Assembly: GCA_050012135.1 (NCBI GenBank)
Contig: JBEKHT010000006.1
Location: 1-64,000 of the forward strand
Direction: 5' to 3'
Length of the DNA stretch: 64,000 bases
Source: JBEKHT01 sp050012135
GTDB lineage: Bacteria > Chloroflexota > Anaerolineae > Anaerolineales > RBG-16-64-43
Shown: one piece after another, positions 42,870-50,924 of the stretch
Layout: every line of letters starts with the position of its first letter
Numbering within the stretch: position 1 is the stretch's first letter
Notes under the pieces: generated by a model
Told to the model about the DNA's origin: nothing
What the model saw: the letters and a program-made list of their open reading frames with translations, nothing else
Database searches by the model: none
Translations under genes and position numbers: made by a program

Positions 42870-45269
42870 TCAGTCGCCCGTGTGCAAGAAGGATCTCAAC
42901 GGCCGCAGGAAATACCCCAGGGTCAGAATGGCGGCGGCCGCAATCATCACGGAGTACCAGGGGCTGATCTGTTCGACCGCCACCCCGATCAGGTACTTGC
43001 TGAAGAAGCTGCCGAAGGGCGGAAGGCCGGACAACCACAAGGCCGCGATCAGGAACGCCAGAACTCGTCCTGGCATTTGCCCTGCCAGACCGTCAAGGGC
43101 GTCAATCTCGGAGGTCCTTCGCGAACGGCGGATGGACCCGCAGCACAGGAAGAGGGCTGCGAAGGCGACCCCGGCGCAGACGAAGTGGGCCAAAGCCGCT
43201 GTCCACGAGATGGTGGCCCCCAGCAAGACAAAGCCCAGTTGGCTGCTGACGGCCAAACCCAGGAAATTCCGGAGATCGGTTTCGACCAGCGCGAGGAGCC
43301 CCCAGCCGAACATGCCCACGCAGGCGAGGATCCGGGCCGCCGTCAGAGGGCCCGGCTGCCCGGGCATCCGCCAGGACACGAAGAATCCCACCGCATAGGC
43401 GACCCACAGCGCGTAGGAGAGCAGCATCCCGGTGTTTAACACCCGCAGGATCTGCCCGATCCGCCGAAACAACTCAGGCAATATCTCTCGGTAGAAACGA
43501 GCCAGCCCTTGGTCGATGTACCTGTAGAGTCCCCGGGAGGCCCAAGTCAACCCTCTGACCATGTAGCCGTAAAGGTCGAAAGCGCCCTGTTCGCCTCTCG
43601 CGTAGAGGGGTTTCAACCCTCCCAGCCGCCGGATCGGACCGTAGAACTGAGTGCCGGGCACCCGGTAGATCTCTGGGTCCAGGACCTCGCCTCCAAGGAA
43701 GACCTCCGTTTCCCTGCCTCGGCCCACGGCATAGAAAAGAAGGCCGACCAGAAGGCTGACGATGAGCAAGAGGGCGGCCAGCCCAGACTGCCAGACCCCT
43801 GGGATCACCGCCAGTTGCCCCGCCTGCCCCAGGATCGGGCGAATCAGCACGTTCACGGGCCACGCGTAGAAGACGCCGAACGTCACGCAGAGGACCGCCA
43901 GGACGACCAGCGGGATGACCATCGAAGCGCTGGATTCTTTCACGTGTTCCAAGCCCTTGGGTCGGTCTCCCCAGAACAGGGAATAGAGCATCTTCATGAA
44001 GGAAGCCAGCGTCAGGGCCGATCCGAACATGGCGGCAAGCAGGAAGAGCGGGAAAAGCGGCCCGCCGCGGTCCAGGATGCCTTGATAGATCAGCCATTTC
44101 GACACGAACCCATTGAAAGGGGGGACGCCCGAAATCGACAGCGCCGCCACTAGGCAGGCGGCAAAGGTCCACGGCATAGCCCCGGCCAGCCCGCCGAGCT
44201 GCGAGAATTCCGTCCTTCCCGTCTGACGTTCCACCGATCCACCGCAGAGGAACAGGCAGCACTTGTAGAGCGCATTGTTGAGCAGGTGGAACAGCCCACC
44301 AATCACGCCGATGGGAACCCCGGTACCAATGCCCAGCACCATGTAACCCACCTGGGACACGGCGTGGAACGCCAGCATCTTGCGGAAATCATGTTGGATG
44401 AGGGCCATGAGCAGGGCGGCCACGATCGAGATGGAGCCAAGGCCCATCAGAATCAAGCCCATGACCGGGGTCATCACAAAAAGATTGAGCGAGATCCGGG
44501 CCAGAAGGTAGATTCCGAGCAGCTTGTCCAAGGCAGCTGGCAGGTAGGCCATGGTCGGTATCGGGGCCGTCGTGGAGATCGCCGGAAGCCAGGAGTGCAA
44601 AGGCATGGCTCCTGCCTTGGCAAACGCACCGGCCAGGATGAGCACATAAGCCGTCACGGCGAGCCATCCGCTGAGAGGCAGGGGGGTGGCCGTGAGATCG
44701 CTCAGAGTCAACGTGCCCGATGCCTTCCAGAGAAACGCGATCCCCATCAGGAGCGCCAGGTCAGCTGCTCCAATGAGCAGAAATGACTTGTTCGCGCCCT
44801 CGATCGCCTTCTCTCCTCCCATGGATACCATCCCATAGAGCAGCACCACCAAGACGTCCCAGAAGAGCAGCAGCACGATCAGATTGTTCGCCAGCGCCGC
44901 ACCGGCCGTCATCCCCAGCGCCAGCAGCAGGTAGGCGTAGTGCTCGGCCCGCCGGGGATGATCGGCCATGTATTTCAGCGAGTAAAGCGTGATGAGAAGG
45001 GCAAAAAGAGAGGCGGCCAGGAGGATGAAACTTCCGAATGCGCCCGCCAGCAAATCGAATTGAACGGTCAGGTTGGATCCTATCCTGAGCCAGGGCAGGA
45101 TGAGGCGCAGATTCCCGACGGAGAGGATGTAGGCGGAGAGCGCCAGAGTGATGGCCGTGCTGGCCAGGGTCAAGAGCTCCCGGATCCATCTTGCACGCTT
45201 CGGGAGCGCCAGGCAGGCGAGGCCGGCCAGGGTAGGAAGCACGATCGGAACCAGAAGAAAGCGATTCAT
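42870..45269 (-). CDS. antiporter-like hydrogenase membrane subunit with partial second antiporter domain
   Basis: A 799-residue, highly hydrophobic protein. Residues ~1-470 are a full NuoL/HyfB-type antiporter with the TM7 lysine in FAKAGAMPLHSWLPA and a second lysine in ALDKLLGIYLLARI, followed by QHDFRKMLAFHAVSQVGYM. After a cytoplasmic linker (EVFLGGEVLDPEIYRVPGTQ), residues ~620-799 resemble the C-terminal half of another antiporter (ETDLRNFLGLAVSSQLGFVL, LAFLIAALWLSGLPPFGSFF). It probably translocates H+ or Na+ driven by formate oxidation. E. coli HyfB is about 670 residues, so the extra part is unusual. It starts at ATG 45269. Confidence 0.85.
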   Translation of the reverse strand: MNRFLLVPIVLPTLAGLACLALPKRARWIRELLTLASTAITLALSAYILSVGNLRLILPWLRIGSNLTVQFDLLAGAFGSFILLAASLFALLITLYSLKYMADHPRRAEHYAYLLLALGMTAGAALANNLIVLLLFWDVLVVLLYGMVSMGGEKAIEGANKSFLLIGAADLALLMGIAFLWKASGTLTLSDLTATPLPLSGWLAVTAYVLILAGAFAKAGAMPLHSWLPAISTTAPIPTMAYLPAALDKLLGIYLLARISLNLFVMTPVMGLILMGLGSISIVAALLMALIQHDFRKMLAFHAVSQVGYMVLGIGTGVPIGVIGGLFHLLNNALYKCCLFLCGGSVERQTGRTEFSQLGGLAGAMPWTFAACLVAALSISGVPPFNGFVSKWLIYQGILDRGGPLFPLFLLAAMFGSALTLASFMKMLYSLFWGDRPKGLEHVKESSASMVIPLVVLAVLCVTFGVFYAWPVNVLIRPILGQAGQLAVIPGVWQSGLAALLLIVSLLVGLLFYAVGRGRETEVFLGGEVLDPEIYRVPGTQFYGPIRRLGGLKPLYARGEQGAFDLYGYMVRGLTWASRGLYRYIDQGLARFYREILPELFRRIGQILRVLNTGMLLSYALWVAYAVGFFVSWRMPGQPGPLTAARILACVGMFGWGLLALVETDLRNFLGLAVSSQLGFVLLGATISWTAALAHFVCAGVAFAALFLCCGSIRRSRRTSEIDALDGLAGQMPGRVLAFLIAALWLSGLPPFGSFFSKYLIGVAVEQISPWYSVMIAAAAILTLGYFLRPLRSFLHTGD

Positions 45270-45274
45270 GTCCC

Positions 45275-46687
45275 TTACCTCAGCATCTGCGACACGACCC
45301 CATTCACCACGTTGAGCAGCGGCGCAGCGGCCAGGCCCAGGACCAGGGAGAGCCCGGCCAAGGTGGCGACCACGGCCAGCATGATGGGGGTTCCCTCCGT
45401 GATCTCGGGCCAACGTTCCGGCCCCAGGAACAACCCGTTGAAGAGCCTCAGGGTGTACAGCAGGCTGATCAATGCTCCCACAAGCGCCAGGATTGCCCAG
45501 ACCATCCCCCCGCTCTGCACGACGCCGAGGATGATCATGAACTTGCCGAAGAAACCGGCCGTCGGGGGAAGACCGACGATGGTCAGGGCGCAAAGGATGA
45601 AGGCCACGGCCGTGACCGGCATGCGCCTGATCAGGCCCCCGAGCTCTCGGATATCTCGGGTGTGAGTCCGGTGTTCAATAATGCCCACGCAAAGGAACAA
45701 CCCGGCCTTGGTCAGGCTGTGTGCCAGTAGGAAGACCAGCGCTCCGGCGATGCCCAAAGACGTCATGCTGGCCAGACCCAAGAGGACATAGGCGAGCTGG
45801 GCAATGGTCGAGTAGGCCAGAATGCGCTTGGCGTCATACTCGACCAGCGCCGCTGCGCCCGTGACCAAGATGGTGAGGACGGCCACGGCCGAAGCCACGA
45901 GTTGCCAAGTGGGGGGCAGGCCGAGGGTCCCCACCATGACCCGCGCGAAGGCGAATACTCCAATCACCACCAGCACCGCGGCGTGGAGCAGAGCGGTCAC
46001 TGTGGAGGGGGCCACCCCGGCCCCTGGCAACCAGACCTGAAGAGGCACCTGTGCGGACTTGGCGAGGATGCCTGCGAAGAGGAAAGTCATGGCCAGGTCG
46101 TTTACGGGATGGCCGCGCAGCGCCGCTAGGTCCAGCGTCCCAGTCTGGTGCCAGATCATTTCCAGTCCGGCCAGCATGACGAAGGAACCCGACACGGTGA
46201 TCAGCAACGCGATGTCCGCGTTGCGCAAGTGCTCTCGCTTGCGGTAAAACCCGATCAGTCGCCAGGAGCAAATGGCTGTGATCTCCCAGAAGATGTAGAT
46301 CAGCAGGAGGTTGGCCGAAAGCACCAATCCCATCATGGCGCCCAGGAACAGGACCACCAGGAAATAGTATTCTCCCTGGTGCTCATATTCCTTCATATAC
46401 CCCAGTGAGTACAGGATGATGAGCAGACCGATGAACGACGACGCGACGGCCACATAGACTCCCAGGCCATCGACGACGAAATTCAGGTTCAGCCCCGGGA
46501 GCAGGAATAGGCCGAGCGTCAGCGGCCGGGCTTCCCCCGCCAGTGGGATCAGCGCCAGGGCGCAAGCGAAAGTGGCCAGCGCAAGGAGCACCGCCAGCCC
46601 ATTGCGCACGAAGGCGGAGATCCGGTTCGCGGCCAGAGCCACGAAGGAGCCAACAATCGGGATACTGAAAGTCGCGAGAGCGAGCAT
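45275..46687 (-). CDS. antiporter-like hydrogenase membrane subunit, HyfF/MrpD type
   Basis: A 470-residue antiporter-like subunit with about 14 helices. It has IFWEITAICSWRLIGFY (TM5 Glu) and LAKSAQVPLQVWLPGAGVAP (TM7 Lys), EYDAKRILAYSTIAQLAYVL and ALTIVGLPPTAGFFGKF. The lysine or histidine usual in the following helix is replaced (LLHAAVLVVIGVFAFAR). GAAGGA lies six bases before ATG 46687. The stop lies five bases before the next gene. It is part of the ion-pumping arm of the formate hydrogenlyase complex. Confidence 0.88.
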   Translation of the reverse strand: MLALATFSIPIVGSFVALAANRISAFVRNGLAVLLALATFACALALIPLAGEARPLTLGLFLLPGLNLNFVVDGLGVYVAVASSFIGLLIILYSLGYMKEYEHQGEYYFLVVLFLGAMMGLVLSANLLLIYIFWEITAICSWRLIGFYRKREHLRNADIALLITVSGSFVMLAGLEMIWHQTGTLDLAALRGHPVNDLAMTFLFAGILAKSAQVPLQVWLPGAGVAPSTVTALLHAAVLVVIGVFAFARVMVGTLGLPPTWQLVASAVAVLTILVTGAAALVEYDAKRILAYSTIAQLAYVLLGLASMTSLGIAGALVFLLAHSLTKAGLFLCVGIIEHRTHTRDIRELGGLIRRMPVTAVAFILCALTIVGLPPTAGFFGKFMIILGVVQSGGMVWAILALVGALISLLYTLRLFNGLFLGPERWPEITEGTPIMLAVVATLAGLSLVLGLAAAPLLNVVNGVVSQMLR

Positions 46688-46697
46688 GGTTTATCCT

Positions 46698-47639
46698 TCA
46701 CCATCCGACCAGCGCCAGGACTACGCCGGCGATTGCGACCAGAAGCAGATATCCCCAGAAGAGCCGCAGGGCCTGGTCCAGTTTCAGTCGGGCGTGGGTG
46801 ATCTTCACGACGATGATGATAACCAGGACAGCCAAGAGCTTGAGCAGGAATCCTGCGATCGAAAGCGCTGTGGGGGTGGTCGCACCCAGAAAGAGGATGA
46901 CCATCAAGACGGGCAGACAAAAGAACATCATCGCCCGGGATAGTTTGAACAGCGCCAGCCCGCTGCCGGAGTACTCGGCCAGTGGTCCGCCGATCAACTC
47001 TGTGTCGGCCTCCGCGATGTCAAAGGGCAAATAGCCGAGTTTTGCTATCAGGCTGTACATGGCAACGACGAAGGCAATGAAGCCCGAGACGCTGCCGAGG
47101 ATGGCCCCATGCGCGCCTTGGTAGGCGACGATGTCGCTCAGGCGCACGGAGTGGACCTTGATCAGCACGGTGAAGATGGACAGAAGGAAAGCCAGCTCGT
47201 AGCTTAGGATCATGCTCAGTTCGCGCCCGGCGCCGATCGCCCCGAAGGGGCTGCGCGAAGAGGCACCCCCGATGACCAGCGCGATGGAGGGCAGAACCAT
47301 GAGGTAAAGCAGCACAATCAGATCTCCGACGAAATCCGATCCGGGGTGAAGGAGCGCCAGGAGAATAATCGCCGTGGCCAGTGTCGAGCCGGCCACGGCC
47401 AGGAGCGGGGCGGCGAGAAAACCGATCGCCTGGCTTCCGCGGGGGATGAACATTTTCTTGGCCAGCAGTTTGCCAATATCGGCATAGGGCTGGAACCAGG
47501 GCGGGCCAACGCGGCTCTGGACGATGGCAGTGACCTTGCGGTCCACCCAGGTCAGGAACAGGCCGACCGTTGATGCAAAGAGAAACCCCGGAAAGACGAT
47601 CGTATAGAAGACGCCGGTCAGTAGCTGTGTCCACTCCAT
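46698..47639 (-). CDS. formate hydrogenlyase membrane subunit, HycD/HyfC (NuoH-like)
   Basis: The membrane anchor that couples the hydrogenase to the antiporter subunits. The 313-residue protein has about eight helices, with WVDRKVTAIVQSRVGPPWFQ (NuoH loop 1) and SRSPFGAIGAGRELSMILSY. The conserved acidic loop appears as LPFDIAEADTELIGGPLAEY. Shorter than NuoH of this window and clearly of the hydrogenase type. AAGGAAG precedes ATG 47639. Confidence 0.93.
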   Translation of the reverse strand: MEWTQLLTGVFYTIVFPGFLFASTVGLFLTWVDRKVTAIVQSRVGPPWFQPYADIGKLLAKKMFIPRGSQAIGFLAAPLLAVAGSTLATAIILLALLHPGSDFVGDLIVLLYLMVLPSIALVIGGASSRSPFGAIGAGRELSMILSYELAFLLSIFTVLIKVHSVRLSDIVAYQGAHGAILGSVSGFIAFVVAMYSLIAKLGYLPFDIAEADTELIGGPLAEYSGSGLALFKLSRAMMFFCLPVLMVILFLGATTPTALSIAGFLLKLLAVLVIIIVVKITHARLKLDQALRLFWGYLLLVAIAGVVLALVGW

Positions 47640-47717
47640 AGGTCTTCCTTCGTGGGAATGAGCGCCCGCGTTCGTGGCGAAGTCATGACCGGATCTGCCG
47701 GAAGCCAGCGAGACGTC

Positions 47718-48173
47718 TCAAGCCTCTACATACGTCTGCGCTTCGACCTGCGCGGGAACCAACCCCAGTGCCTCGGCGACCCCGTAGAGAATTGCCTCTG
47801 GGCGGGGCGGGCAGCCCGGGATGTAGATATTCACGGGCAGGACCTTGTCCAGACCTCCACAAGTGGCGTAGCTGTCGAACCAGATTCCGCCGCCCGACGC
47901 GCAGGTGCCCACGGCGATGACGAGCTTGGGATCGGGCACAGCCTCGTAGAGCCGGAGAAGTCGCTCCCGCACCTGGCGGGTGACGGGACCGGTGACCAAA
48001 AGGGCATCGGCGTGGCGGGGCGTGTGGACCAGCTTGATGCCGAACCGCTCGCAATCATAGTAGGGCGTCAGGACGTCCAGAATCTCGATGTCACACCCAT
48101 TGCACGAGCCGGCATTCGCGTGATAGACCCAGATTGATTTCTTGAAGCACCAATTGAGAAGCCGGTTGGTCAT
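47718..48173 (-). CDS. hydrogenase small subunit, HycG/HyfI (NuoB-like)
   Basis: Carries the [4Fe-4S] cluster next to the NiFe site. The 151-residue protein has AGSCNGCDIEI, GTCASGGG and IPGCPPRPE, giving the four cluster cysteines. Like other group 4 small subunits it is short and lacks the extra clusters of uptake hydrogenases. ATG 48173 has AAGGAAG seven bases upstream; the frame runs further back inside the preceding gene. Confidence 0.94.
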   Translation of the reverse strand: MTNRLLNWCFKKSIWVYHANAGSCNGCDIEILDVLTPYYDCERFGIKLVHTPRHADALLVTGPVTRQVRERLLRLYEAVPDPKLVIAVGTCASGGGIWFDSYATCGGLDKVLPVNIYIPGCPPRPEAILYGVAEALGLVPAQVEAQTYVEA

Positions 48174-48175
48174 GA

Positions 48176-48709
48176 TCAGACTTCCTTTGCCAGCACCGCC
48201 TCCGCCATGGCACGGGTGCGCTTGCAATCCAGGCAGAGGTCCAGCCAGCTTACTTCCTGAGGGGATAATCCGAGCGGCTCGGGGAGTTTGTCCAACACTT
48301 TTCTCGCCATGCGTTGCGTCTCGATGACCGCGCCGCACTCCCGGCAAGAGACCAGCCTGAGCTGCAAGGTGATGCGCAGATCCCGGAGCGAGGGCGCCGC
48401 CGTCTCGAATTGCTGAGACATGGTCAAGGCTTGCTCGGGACAGACATCCCGGCAGCGGGCGCAGTTGGTGCATCGGGCCAAATCAAACTCGAGGGTGCGG
48501 TAGCCGTCCCGGTCGGAGAGGGTGATCAGGCGCGGAGCGCAAGCGTTGGCACAGGCACCGCAGCCGATGCACTTCTGCATGTCCAGACGAGGCACGCCGC
48601 GGAAGCCGGGTTCCGGCGGGTGCGGCTGGAACGGATAGCCCAGGGTGACCTGACCGGCCCGCAGGCAAAATACAACCTCTTTCAATTCGCTAATGACATT
48701 CTCGAACAT
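48176..48709 (-). CDS. formate hydrogenlyase iron-sulfur subunit, HycF-like
   Basis: A 177-residue electron-transfer subunit, counterpart of NuoI. Two ferredoxin motifs (CIGCGACANACAPR and CTNCARCRDVCPEQAL) hold two [4Fe-4S] clusters. The C-terminal region adds CREC and CLDCKR, a zinc-ribbon-like pair also seen in E. coli HycF, which supports the formate hydrogenlyase assignment over complex I. It starts two bases after the large subunit stop and ends two bases before the small subunit start. Confidence 0.9.
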   Translation of the reverse strand: MFENVISELKEVVFCLRAGQVTLGYPFQPHPPEPGFRGVPRLDMQKCIGCGACANACAPRLITLSDRDGYRTLEFDLARCTNCARCRDVCPEQALTMSQQFETAAPSLRDLRITLQLRLVSCRECGAVIETQRMARKVLDKLPEPLGLSPQEVSWLDLCLDCKRTRAMAEAVLAKEV

Positions 48710-48711
48710 TG

Positions 48712-50379
48712 CTAGCGGAACCTCCCTCGGTACTGCTCGAGCAACTCCTCCTGGCGGTAGACCCGGGTCAGCCCCGATTGCTGGTCGATCACGGCGACCC
48801 GCTCCGTGCACGAAAAGCAGGGATCGAGGCTGCCGATGGTAATCGGCGCGTCGGCAATCGTCATGCCTTGAAGCATCGTGGGGATGGCCTGCAGGTTGGC
48901 GTAGCTCGGCGCGCGCAGGCGCCAGCGGTAGGCCTGTTGACCGGTGCCGGTCAGCACGTAGTGATGCACCTCGCCCCGCGGGGCTTCCACCGAAGTCAAC
49001 CCTTCTCGCTTGGGAGGGATGTCTTTGACCTCGGCCAGGATCGGCCCCTTCGGCATCCTGGCCAACACTTGGCGGACGATCTGGATGGATTCCATCAGTT
49101 CGCGGATGCGGACCATCGTCCGGGCCCAGTTATCGCCGCCCTCTTCGACGCACACCTGGAAGTCGAGCTCTCCGTAGGCGGCGTACGGGTGATCCGCGCG
49201 TGCGTCAATGGCAACTCCCGAGCCGCGCGCGGTCGGTCCCACAACGCAAATCGCCTGGGCCTCCTCGCGCGACAGGACCCCCGAGCCTTGCAGACGCGCC
49301 CGCAGCGAGCCGTCCCCGAGGATGGCATCCACCGCGGCCGTGGCCTCCTTTTCAATCTTGTCGATGACCGTGAGGAGGCGGGCCTCCGATCCCTCCGGTA
49401 GATCTCGCGACACCCCGCCGATTAGGTTCATGCCGTAGGTCTTGCGGTTGCCGGTGATGAATTCCATCAGCCACATCAAGGGTTCGCGGATCCGCCAGGT
49501 CTGCATGAACAAGGTGTCGAACCCGATGAAATGACAGGCCAACCCAGTCCAAAGGAGGTGGCTGTGGATGCGTTCCGCCTCGAGAAGCAGGGAGCGCAGA
49601 TAGCGGGCTCGCGCGGGGACTTGGATTTCGGCTGCCACTTCGACCGCTTGACAGTAGCCCGTGCTGTGGACGAAACCGCAGATCCCGCAGATTCGCTCCG
49701 CCAGGAACGGCACCTGATTGTAGGTCAGCGCCGCCTCGCCCATCTTCTCGACCCCGCGATGGTTGAAGAATCCGCGGTAGTCCATACCGACGATTTGTTC
49801 CCCATTCACGAAGAGGTTGATGAAAACCGGTTCCTCTAGGGTCGGGAAGAAAGGGCCAATGGGCAGGACCGAGCTGTCTTCGGGCGGACGCCTCAGATTG
49901 GGTCTTGCCTCGGGAACGGGTTCTGGGCGGCGGTTGTACGGGAAGTCTTTGCGCAGCGGGTAGAGGTCCTGAGGCCAATCGTCCGGGAGGACCAGTCGGC
50001 GGGGGTCGGGATGGCCCACGGGCTCCACTCCGATCATGTCCCGCACTTCTCGCTCCGACCAATTGGCCCCCGGAATGAGGGAGGTGATCGAGTCAATGCG
50101 CGGGTCCGTCGGTTCCACCTCCGTCCGCAGACGCAAGAAGGTCTTGTCGCGATCGAGGCCGAAGATGTCAGAGACCTCGTAGCAGCCCGAGAGTCCGCGC
50201 TTGTCGGTCCCAGCGGATATGATGAACCGGCCACCCAGCTGGTCTCGGATGTATTGCGTGGCCTCGACCAGGTTGTCGCGTGAGACCGCGGCGAAGATGA
50301 TGTCCTCGGTCACCTGCTCGATGGTGACCTTTCCGCCCACTTCCCGGGTTATTCTCTCTGCGATCGGGTGCGATGACAT
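48712..50379 (-). CDS. group 4 NiFe hydrogenase large subunit, HycE/HyfG (NuoCD-like)
   Basis: The catalytic subunit that reduces protons to H2. The 555-residue protein joins a NuoC-like domain (~1-150) to a NuoD-like domain. Unlike complex I NuoD it keeps both nickel-binding pairs: ERICGICGF (C231, C234) and DPCFSCTER (C521, C524). The sequence runs on past DPCFSC for about 30 residues, so there is a C-terminal tail for HycI to remove. The start ATG 50379 is 11 bases after AAGGAG; GTG 50400 precedes that site and is less likely. Confidence 0.94.
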   Translation of the reverse strand: MSSHPIAERITREVGGKVTIEQVTEDIIFAAVSRDNLVEATQYIRDQLGGRFIISAGTDKRGLSGCYEVSDIFGLDRDKTFLRLRTEVEPTDPRIDSITSLIPGANWSEREVRDMIGVEPVGHPDPRRLVLPDDWPQDLYPLRKDFPYNRRPEPVPEARPNLRRPPEDSSVLPIGPFFPTLEEPVFINLFVNGEQIVGMDYRGFFNHRGVEKMGEAALTYNQVPFLAERICGICGFVHSTGYCQAVEVAAEIQVPARARYLRSLLLEAERIHSHLLWTGLACHFIGFDTLFMQTWRIREPLMWLMEFITGNRKTYGMNLIGGVSRDLPEGSEARLLTVIDKIEKEATAAVDAILGDGSLRARLQGSGVLSREEAQAICVVGPTARGSGVAIDARADHPYAAYGELDFQVCVEEGGDNWARTMVRIRELMESIQIVRQVLARMPKGPILAEVKDIPPKREGLTSVEAPRGEVHHYVLTGTGQQAYRWRLRAPSYANLQAIPTMLQGMTIADAPITIGSLDPCFSCTERVAVIDQQSGLTRVYRQEELLEQYRGRFR

Positions 50380-50396
50380 CCGTCGACGATCTCCTT

Positions 50397-50924
50397 TCAC
50401 CTGTGGGCAGTGGTGCTATTCCAATTCGGTGATAGCGTGACCAGTGTGCCCACTTCTCCCGCCGCGCGGCTGACCACCGTTCGGCCGGTTTTTCGACGCG
50501 CTTGGGCGACGAGGTCATCAAAATCACCGAAAGCCAACGCTCTGGCTGAACAACTGGCAACGCAAGCTGGCTCCAATCCTGCTTCGGTGCGATGGAAGCA
50601 AAGATCGCACTTCCGGGCCACCTTGTTGGCCCGGTCGAACCAAATGGCTCCAAATGGACAGGCCAGCGTGCACAGCTTGCAGCCAATGCACTTCATCGCA
50701 TCGAGCGTCACCGCGTCCGGGGTCTCGCGATGGACCGCCTGGGTGGGACAGACAAGCGTGCATGGGCTGTTCTCGCAATGGCGGCAGTTCATCGGCACGG
50801 CGAAGGTTTCGTCGATGAGTTGCACAAACATTTGCGAGTGACCGTCGTGCTCGCGTTCGCAGGCCACCTCGCAGGCGCGGCAGTAGATGCAGCGGCTGAG
50901 GTCCATGTAAAGGACTCTAGTCAT
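50397..50924 (-). CDS. four-cluster ferredoxin subunit, HycB/HydN-like
   Basis: Passes electrons from formate dehydrogenase to the hydrogenase. The 175-residue protein has four [4Fe-4S] motifs: CIYCRACEVACEREH, CRHCENSPCTLVCP, CIGCKLCTLACP, and CDLC with CVASC. Its ATG lies inside the end of fdhF (ATGACTAG), an eight-base overlap that couples the two. The same order (fdhF then hycB-like) fits a direct contact between the products. Confidence 0.93.
   Translation of the reverse strand: MTRVLYMDLSRCIYCRACEVACEREHDGHSQMFVQLIDETFAVPMNCRHCENSPCTLVCPTQAVHRETPDAVTLDAMKCIGCKLCTLACPFGAIWFDRANKVARKCDLCFHRTEAGLEPACVASCSARALAFGDFDDLVAQARRKTGRTVVSRAAGEVGTLVTLSPNWNSTTAHR

Noticed and set aside
48712..50379. 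Complex I NuoCD as the identity of this gene
   Set aside because: Both Ni-binding CxxC pairs are present, and the gene lies with fdhF and hycI, so it is a hydrogenase.
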